Part shown: positions 59,208 through 64,000 of the stretch, piece after piece | How the letters are laid out: every line of letters begins with the position of its first letter | Numbering within the stretch: the first letter of the stretch is position 1 | NCBI RefSeq assembly: GCF_900113905.1 | Contig: NZ_FORC01000003.1 | Location: 558,001-622,000 of the forward strand | DNA: 64,000 nucleotides | DNA from: Phytopseudomonas argentinensis | Lineage (GTDB): Bacteria; Pseudomonadota; Gammaproteobacteria; Pseudomonadales; Pseudomonadaceae | Reading direction: 5' to 3' | The notes under the pieces: model-generated | What the model was told of the DNA's origin: nothing | What the model saw: the letters and a program-made list of their open reading frames with translations, nothing else | Databases searched by the model: none | Translations under genes and position numbers: made by a program

Positions 59208-60061
59208 TTCGTGACGCCTTGGCTGGAATTGATTACTGGGATGATCGGATCAAAAAAGATTGTCTAAGGTTGGAGAAACGTTCGGCAATGCTTTTTGCTG
59301 AATCAAAGAACCCAGAATATGATCCTCAGTTTACATTTGATATTTCGAAAGACATTTTGCGATTGATTTTTCGGAATTACTCTAGGGGAAATCATGTATC
59401 AAAGCTAAAGGATTTATATCCAATGTTGCTCGATATGTGGGAGCTTTCTGATAGGCTTTCTGCTGAGGTATGTGCTAAGCACAATTTGAAAGTCTGCCGT
59501 TCTTGGATATTCAGCTTGTCGGTTCTTAACCACTATAATTGGTGCTTTTGGCTGGTTGGGCTTGCACTTGCGCTTGATATTGCTGACGAGCAATGGCAGC
59601 GCCTGTTGGTATTGATTGGCGGTGAGGGAGAGGACGCATTACTGGATCGTATAATTTCCAGCCGGCAGTCCGATAGGAAAATTGGTACGCAGCTTCTACA
59701 TCCAAAACCCTATGCGTGCCTGCTGAAGGCGATAAATGCACCGGAAGAACAGCAGGCCGTATTATTGCGTGACTTCGTCGATCATTGGTACGCGGAGTTG
59801 AAGCGCAAGGGTAAGGATGAACTGTGGTGGTACATTTATGGTGATCCGGAAAAACACCCCTTAGAGAAGGGCAGCTACTTCGGCCGCTGGTGCATTGAGG
59901 CAGTTGCTGCCGTCAAGGCATTCGGGCTGGACGACAGTCTTTGCCTTGGGCATCAGCACTACCCTGGAGACCTGCTGCGTCCGGATGGGCCAAGTACTCA
60001 CCCAGCACGCCCTGAAACCAAATCGAAGCCAGGATTACTTGCCCGGTTATTCGGAAGATAA
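59204..60061 (+). CDS. PoNi-like immunity protein (DUF1910/DUF1911), 285 aa
   Basis: Helical protein with N-terminal DUF1910-like part (RDALAGIDYWDDRIKKDCLRLEK) and C-terminal DUF1911 pattern (GSYFGRWCIEAVAAVKAFGLDDSLCLGHQHYPGDLL). These domains occur in immunity proteins against polymorphic nuclease toxins. The start overlaps a toxin-tail fragment by 3 bases, as expected for a toxin/immunity pair. The short Lys/Arg tail (KSKPGLLARLFGR) is unusual. It would protect against siblings that still carry the matching toxin. Confidence 0.78.
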   Translation: MIRDALAGIDYWDDRIKKDCLRLEKRSAMLFAESKNPEYDPQFTFDISKDILRLIFRNYSRGNHVSKLKDLYPMLLDMWELSDRLSAEVCAKHNLKVCRSWIFSLSVLNHYNWCFWLVGLALALDIADEQWQRLLVLIGGEGEDALLDRIISSRQSDRKIGTQLLHPKPYACLLKAINAPEEQQAVLLRDFVDHWYAELKRKGKDELWWYIYGDPEKHPLEKGSYFGRWCIEAVAAVKAFGLDDSLCLGHQHYPGDLLRPDGPSTHPARPETKSKPGLLARLFGR

Positions 60062-60591
60062 AAGCCAATAGGGAGCAAATGAATGGGGGCAGAGTCTGAG
60101 AAATCCCCCAAATCTACTCCAGTGCCTGAGCCTTCCTGATGATGATGCACGACGTAACATCATTGCCGATCCAACGCGTGGAAACGCGTAGCGGCGCGCT
60201 CGGCGTCATCGTCGAGGGGCAAGCTGGGCGACTGGAAAAGGGGACAGATTCTGAGGAATCCCCACAAAATATTAATACAGATCAAATGGATAGCTTGAAG
60301 ATGCCTGCATGAGTCGGGCAGTTTGGTAGTCGCCAAACCAACCAACCCCCGAGACTCATGCAGGCAATACGATTCTTATACAAGGCATTTTCCCAAGCAC
60401 TCCCCACGATCCACAGTAAGCGACTGCGCGCCTTGATGAATACCTCAGGCGATCAACCAACGATTTACCCTGCTCGGCGCTCACCAAAATGGAGCTATTG
60501 CTACGCGAGGAGGTTCACCGGCAAGCTCAGGCTCTGGGGGTAGATTTGCAGAGATTCCTCAGACTCTAACTCCTTTGATTCCTTTGATTTC
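60062..60591. other. Degenerate region with mobile-element scraps, no intact gene
   Basis: Contains GGGGGCAGAGTCTGAGAAATCC (60089) and GGGGACAGATTCTGAGGAATCC (60240), related to the small repeats, and inverted arms GCCTGCATGAGTCGGG (60303-60318) / CCCGAGACTCATGCAGGC (60348-60365). A transposase start follows (next entry). Confidence 0.55.
60358..60543 (+). pseudogene. Truncated IS4-type transposase N-terminus
   Basis: MQAIRFLYKAFSQALPTIHS followed by KRLRALMNT resembles the start of IS4-family transposases, which begin with this kind of short helical region before the catalytic domain. After about 30 residues the similarity stops (SGDQPTIYPARRSPKWSY), and the frame ends at 60543. No DDE domain is present. 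The ATG lies inside the right arm of the 60303-60365 inverted repeat. Confidence 0.5.
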
Positions 60592-60894
60592 TTGATTCTG
60601 GTGGCGACGCCGGCGTTGTGCCAGTTCCTGGGCATGGCTGTATACACCTGGGCCATCCCGAAGTTGGAGGGCGTCGATGGTAAGCGGTCCAGGGACGTCA
60701 TTGTGCTTGAGAGCTGGTTCTACGACATGAACAACTGGGGCGATGGCGGCCGGAGGGAGCAGACTCGACGTCGGTGCCGGCTGGGAATTCGCTCAGTGTT
60801 GGAGGAAATGCTGAAGGAGGCAGAGCAGGTTGCAGAGCAGGTTCTGCTGGAGGAGGGCTTGTGCTCGGGAGTGCGGGATAGCCTATTGCATTGA
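60592..60894 (+). CDS. Doubtful small ORF
   Basis: The frame reads LILVATPALCQFLGMAVYTW then a charged helical end (LEEMLKEAEQVAEQVLLEEG). No clear start or ribosome site; TTG at 60592 or GTG at 60601 would be needed. It may be a gene fragment fused to island DNA. A terminator follows at 60958. Treat as provisional. Confidence 0.3.
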   Translation: MILVATPALCQFLGMAVYTWAIPKLEGVDGKRSRDVIVLESWFYDMNNWGDGGRREQTRRRCRLGIRSVLEEMLKEAEQVAEQVLLEEGLCSGVRDSLLH

Positions 60895-60957
60895 ATGAGC
60901 GTGTGAGCGATTATTTTTCCATGCTACAGATCTTGCGTATGAAGGATCAGTAATCAG

Positions 60958-60985
60958 AAGCCCAGCTAACAAGCTGGGCTTTTTG
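60958..60985 (+). terminator. Intrinsic terminator
   Basis: AAGCCCAGCT, loop AACA, AGCTGGGCTTTTTG. It marks the right border of the island on the plus strand and shields the lipoprotein genes from read-through. Confidence 0.88.
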
Positions 60986-61020
60986 TTAATGACGGAACGC
61001 TATTCAGCTCAAGGATGCTC

Positions 61021-61653
61021 ATGAAGAAGATTACCCTGATCGTGCTGGCAGCCGCACTCGCTGGCTGCGGCGGTATTTCCTCTGTCCCCTACGTGGAGCC
61101 AGCCCAGTCCGCTGGAACTGCAAAGGTCCGTGTGATCACCAACTCAACGGTCTATGGCAACAGTATCCCCTCCCATTGCATGCCCAAGGTTTGGCAGAAG
61201 ATGGCCGAGGCAGGTCGCCAGACGGAACAAGGCCGAGTATCTGAGAAGTACCCCCAGTTTCCACTGCAACCCAAGAAGGTTGGGGGCATGCCTGATCGCA
61301 AGGCCCCGAAGCTGATGAAGGTTCCGCCGCAGATTGTTCGGTCGGAAGGGATGAACGTAGAGGTAGAGACTGAATATCTGGTGCCGACCAATGCGCCCTT
61401 CTTGGTTTCGACGAACGGCATATTCTTGGGAAACACCAACTCGTTTTGCCCTAGGGCCTCGTCTGCATTCGACCTTGAGGCCGGTGCTAGCTATGAGATC
61501 GTCGTAGGGATGCAATACATCCCTACGGTGGCTGGTAGTACCTTGATGTGCCCTATGATGGTGAGAAAACTTCTCCCGGCAGAACAGGATTCGAAGAGGC
61601 TTCCCTTGATTGTTACGCCGAAGCCGCCACCCACTGAAACTTGCAGCAGTTGA
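61021..61653 (+). CDS. Putative lipoprotein, 210 aa, paralogue A
   Basis: Lipoprotein signal MKKITLIVLAAALAGCGG with lipobox LAGC, so lipid-anchored. ATG at 61021 has AAGGA six bases upstream, better than the ATG at 61015. Body: VPYVEP, TAKVRVITNSTVYGNS, YPQFPLQPKKVGGMPDRKAPK, EYLVPTNAPF, FDLEAGASYEIVVGM. The next gene is a clear paralogue. Two to three Cys are shared (SHCMPK, SFCPR, LMCPM). Function unknown. Confidence 0.85.
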   Translation: MKKITLIVLAAALAGCGGISSVPYVEPAQSAGTAKVRVITNSTVYGNSIPSHCMPKVWQKMAEAGRQTEQGRVSEKYPQFPLQPKKVGGMPDRKAPKLMKVPPQIVRSEGMNVEVETEYLVPTNAPFLVSTNGIFLGNTNSFCPRASSAFDLEAGASYEIVVGMQYIPTVAGSTLMCPMMVRKLLPAEQDSKRLPLIVTPKPPPTETCSS

Positions 61654-61721
61654 TATCAGGGCCTCGCCTACGAGCTTGGCCTTTTCTTACCGATGGAGCG
61701 CTTTACAGCTCAAGGACGTTC

Positions 61722-62363
61722 ATGAAAAAAATCAGTTTTATCCTATTGGCCGGTGCGCTCGCAGGCTGCAACAGCATCTCCTCCGTCCCGTACGTAGAAC
61801 CGAGCCCGTCTGCCGATACCGCCAAGGTTCGGGTGATCACGAATTCGAGCGTCTACGGCGACAGCCTCACCGAAAACTGCATTCCGAAGATCCGCCACAA
61901 GATGGCGGTGTCTGGCCGGCAGTATGAAAGCGGACGCATGCACGAGACGTATCCCCAGTTTCCGCTGCAGCCGAAGACGGTAGAGGGAATGCCGAAGCGT
62001 ATGGCGCCGAAGATGATCGATCTGAAGCCCGGCATCCGCATGGCGGAAGGGATGTACGTTGAAGTCGCTACCGAGTATCTCGTGCCGACTAACGCACCCT
62101 TCATGATCTCAACCCTAGGCGCGGTGATGGGCAGCTACGGCAGCACCCAGCCGACTTGCCCTATGGATGAGAAGGTCTTCGACCTTGAGGCGGGAAATAG
62201 CTACGAGGTCTTCGTGGGCATGGGGCCAGGGCAGACCCCAGAGGGAACGAAGTTGTTCTGTGCCCTGGCTGTGCGGAAGATGCTACCAATCGGGAACACT
62301 GGAGAGGCGTTGCCTTTAGTGGTCGAGCCCAAGCCGGCGCCGAAGGCGAAGTGTAAAAGTTAA
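61722..62363 (+). CDS. Putative lipoprotein, 213 aa, paralogue B
   Basis: Tandem copy of the preceding gene: lipobox LAGCNS, then SSVPYVEPSPSADTAKVRVI, TYPQFPLQPKTVEGMPKRMA, EYLVPTNAPF and FDLEAGNSYEVFVGM. Both have nearly the same leader (ACAGCTCAAGGACGTTC / TTCAGCTCAAGGATGCTC), so the duplication included the ribosome site. Divergence is substantial, indicating an old duplication with both copies kept. Lys-rich end KPAPKAKCKS. Function unknown. Confidence 0.85.
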   Translation: MKKISFILLAGALAGCNSISSVPYVEPSPSADTAKVRVITNSSVYGDSLTENCIPKIRHKMAVSGRQYESGRMHETYPQFPLQPKTVEGMPKRMAPKMIDLKPGIRMAEGMYVEVATEYLVPTNAPFMISTLGAVMGSYGSTQPTCPMDEKVFDLEAGNSYEVFVGMGPGQTPEGTKLFCALAVRKMLPIGNTGEALPLVVEPKPAPKAKCKS

Positions 62364-62476
62364 TCGTCGAGCCCCGACATTGTGCGGGACTTTTTTACTT
62401 ATCATCTATTACGTAGAGTTTGTAACAACTCAACTTGGAGGGCCAATAAGGGGCAGACCACGTTTATAGCTCCAGG

Positions 62477-62525
62477 TAAAAGGACAGATTTATTTTGGCT
62501 CATGGAAAATGCTGAATAAATTCCA
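62477..62525. repeat. GGACAGATTTATTT repeat, copy 3 (decayed)
   Basis: AAAAGGACAGATTTATTTTG, spacer, GCTGAATAAATTCC; right arm lost. Same family as copies at 57141 and 58851. Confidence 0.7.
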
Positions 62526-62603
62526 GTGAGTTCGAGTCAGACGCCTACTTGCTCGCCTGCTGTCGCTATATCGGGTTGAACATGGGATGTAGCCGAAAAG
62601 AAT

Positions 62604-62630
62604 AGGGGCAGATCTAAATCTGCCCCTTTC
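62604..62630 (-). terminator. Palindrome, terminator of galM
   Basis: AGGGGCAGAT, loop CTAA, ATCTGCCCCT. It lies 20 bases past the galM stop on the minus strand and is followed on the plus strand by TTTCTCG; it may work in both directions. Sequence is related to the small repeats. Confidence 0.6.
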
Positions 62631-62649
62631 TCGTTATAAACGCCTTTCC

Positions 62650-63798
62650 TTACTTCACCGAAAACTTGAACACCGTGTTCTGCGTATAGGTCTGCCCCGG
62701 ATCCAGCCGTGTTGAGGCGAATGTCGGCTGGTTCGGTGCATCCGGGAAGTGTTGGGTTTCCAGGGTGAAGGCGCTCCAGTGGGCGTAGGTCTTGCCGGCT
62801 TTGCCTTTTACCGAACCGTCCAGGAAGTTGCTGGTGTAGAACTGTACTCCCGGCTCGGTGGTGTAGAGCTGCAGGAGGCGGCCGGAGACGGGGTCGTGGA
62901 CTTCGGCGGCGAGTTGCTTGATGTCGCCTTTGGTATCCAGCGCCCAGTTGAAGTCGAAGCCGCCCTGTTTGGCTTCGGCGAATTTGAGCTGCTCGTGGTC
63001 GTCCTTGATGTGCTGGCCGATGGGCGTCGGTTTGCTGAAGTCCATCGGTGTGCCTTTGACCGGGGCCAGTTCGCCGGTGGGGATCAGCGTCTTGTTGACC
63101 GGTGTGTAGTGGCTGGCGTGCAGGGTGGCGACCTGTTTGAGCATGTCGCCGTTGCCGGCCCCGGCAAGGTTGAAGTAGCTGTGGTTGGTGAGGTTGACCA
63201 CGGTGGGCTTGTCGGTGGTGGCCTTGTAGTCGATGTGCAGTTCGTTGTTGTCGGTAAGGCGGTAGGTGACTTCGGTTTTCAGGTTGCCGGGAAAGCCCAT
63301 CTCGCCATCCTTGGAGAGGTAGGTGAGGGTTACGCCGACCGAGTCCTTATCCTTCATCGGTTTGGCTTCCCAGACCTTCTTGTCGAAGCCCTCGGCGCCG
63401 CCATGCAGGGCGTTTGGCCCGTCATTGAGCGGCACCTGGAAACGCTTGCCATCGAGTTCGAAGGCGCCGCCAGCCAGGCGATTGCCAAAGCGGCCGATGG
63501 TGGCGCCGAAGAAGGCAGTACCGGCCTCATAACCCTGCACGTCATCGAAGCCCAAGACCACGTCTTCGACCTTGCCGTTCTTGTCCGGCACTGCCAGGGC
63601 CTGCAGCACGCCGCCATAGGTGATGATGGTGGCCTGCATGCCATGGCTGTTGCGTAACTGATACTGCTCCACGGGCGTGCCGTCGCGGGTCTTGCCGAAG
63701 GGCTTGTGTTCGCTGGTCAGCCCGGCAGCGTTGGCGCCTGTGCTGGCGATCGCCAAGGAGAGGGCCAGGCCGGACAACAGATGGTGAGGGTGGGTCAT
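62650..63798 (-). CDS. galM: Exported aldose 1-epimerase (galactose mutarotase)
   Basis: 382-aa GalM family enzyme interconverting alpha and beta anomers of aldohexoses. A signal peptide (HHLLSGLALSLAIASTGANA) directs it to the periplasm, unlike the cytoplasmic E. coli enzyme. Landmarks: RFGNRLAGGAFELDGK, NALHGGAEGFDK, NHSYFNLAGAG with catalytic His, and the C-terminal FTLETQHFPDAPNQP with the catalytic Glu. No sugar-transport genes lie within the window. A CA motif covers its leader. Confidence 0.93.
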   Translation of the reverse strand: MTHPHHLLSGLALSLAIASTGANAAGLTSEHKPFGKTRDGTPVEQYQLRNSHGMQATIITYGGVLQALAVPDKNGKVEDVVLGFDDVQGYEAGTAFFGATIGRFGNRLAGGAFELDGKRFQVPLNDGPNALHGGAEGFDKKVWEAKPMKDKDSVGVTLTYLSKDGEMGFPGNLKTEVTYRLTDNNELHIDYKATTDKPTVVNLTNHSYFNLAGAGNGDMLKQVATLHASHYTPVNKTLIPTGELAPVKGTPMDFSKPTPIGQHIKDDHEQLKFAEAKQGGFDFNWALDTKGDIKQLAAEVHDPVSGRLLQLYTTEPGVQFYTSNFLDGSVKGKAGKTYAHWSAFTLETQHFPDAPNQPTFASTRLDPGQTYTQNTVFKFSVK

Positions 63799-63811
63799 GG
63801 TCGAACTTCCT

Positions 63812-63823
63812 TTTATTGTTGTG
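63812..63823 (-). promoter_or_regulatory. CA motif (possible Crc/Hfq site) in galM leader
   Basis: The mRNA reads CACAACAATAAAAGGAAG, with AACAATAA (AAnAAnAA) touching the ribosome site, ten bases or so before the ATG. This is a typical place for Hfq/Crc repression of a sugar gene. The rest, 63824-64000, shows no supported gene. Confidence 0.6.
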
Positions 63824-64000
63824 AGAGTCGTTCTAGCGAGCAGCGGCTTAGGACAGCGAGATGCCAGGCCGAATAATCCTGATACGAAAAAACAGCTTAG
63901 CTGTTATCTGACAACCAGCTAGGCAGTTCGTCATGGCTCCGGTGTGCTAGGGGGCGTTCGGAACCCCCGCTATCCGCTTGCTGCCTTCAAGCGACCGGTG

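Noticed and set aside
57121..60061. CRISPR array suspected from recurring short repeats
   Set aside because: Repeats are few, unevenly spaced and each is an inverted repeat unit; no regular spacers and no cas genes.

Overview
The window is GC-rich chromosomal DNA of a Pseudomonas, probably from the P. mendocina/oleovorans/alcaligenes side of the genus (an inference from gene content and repeat families, not from a marker gene). Support comes from the gene set: a CobN/ChlI/ChlD B12 chelatase, a Zur-controlled folE2-dksA2-zigA block, MifSR with a 2-oxoglutarate permease, a CrcZ/CrcY-type RNA and a hydroxyproline cluster are all pseudomonad traits. I saw no rRNA, tRNA or CRISPR array.

Layout. 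1-966: tail of a sensor kinase plus a small gene. 929-15135: aerobic cobalamin region with two divergent operons, cbtB-cbtA-cobE-cobM (minus) and cobW-cobN (plus), each behind its own cobalamin riboswitch. Further on lies chlI/chlD, where an A-AAA-AAG heptamer probably makes both chelatase subunits from one message. Between them sit an ABC-F ATPase, a class I DAHP synthase with an aromatic leader-peptide attenuator, and a LOG/NUDIX pair. 15229-18030: a secreted protein, an LRR-Ser/Thr kinase and an unknown protein. 18074-27758: trans-4-hydroxy-L-proline catabolism (epimerase, three-subunit D-hydroxyproline dehydrogenase, deaminase, 2-oxoglutarate semialdehyde dehydrogenase, PAS-AraC regulator, MFS carrier), with a sigma54-driven CrcZ/CrcY-family RNA inside it. 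27881-32928: zinc-starvation genes around a perfect Zur box. 33499-38109: 2-oxoglutarate permease with a sigma54 promoter and its MifSR-like two-component system. 38153-48206: housekeeping and envelope genes (two CPA2 antiporters, a thioesterase, a Tim44-like protein, UvrD). 48515-60061: a two-partner secretion / contact-dependent inhibition locus (cdiB, cdiA, a 74-aa membrane candidate immunity protein) followed by an AT-rich array of orphan toxin tails and immunity genes with small GGGGACAGATTTATTT repeats. 61021-62363: tandem paralogous lipoproteins. 62650-63798: an exported aldose 1-epimerase.

The region is rich in RNA-level control: two riboswitches, one attenuator with two aromatic-rich small ORFs, a probable programmed frameshift, a Crc/Hfq-sponge RNA, and CA motifs in the leaders of the permease and galM. 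The least described parts are the second aromatic-rich small ORF after the attenuator, the small membrane immunity candidate next to the cdiA 3' end, and a repeat inserted in frame in the hydroxyproline epimerase gene.
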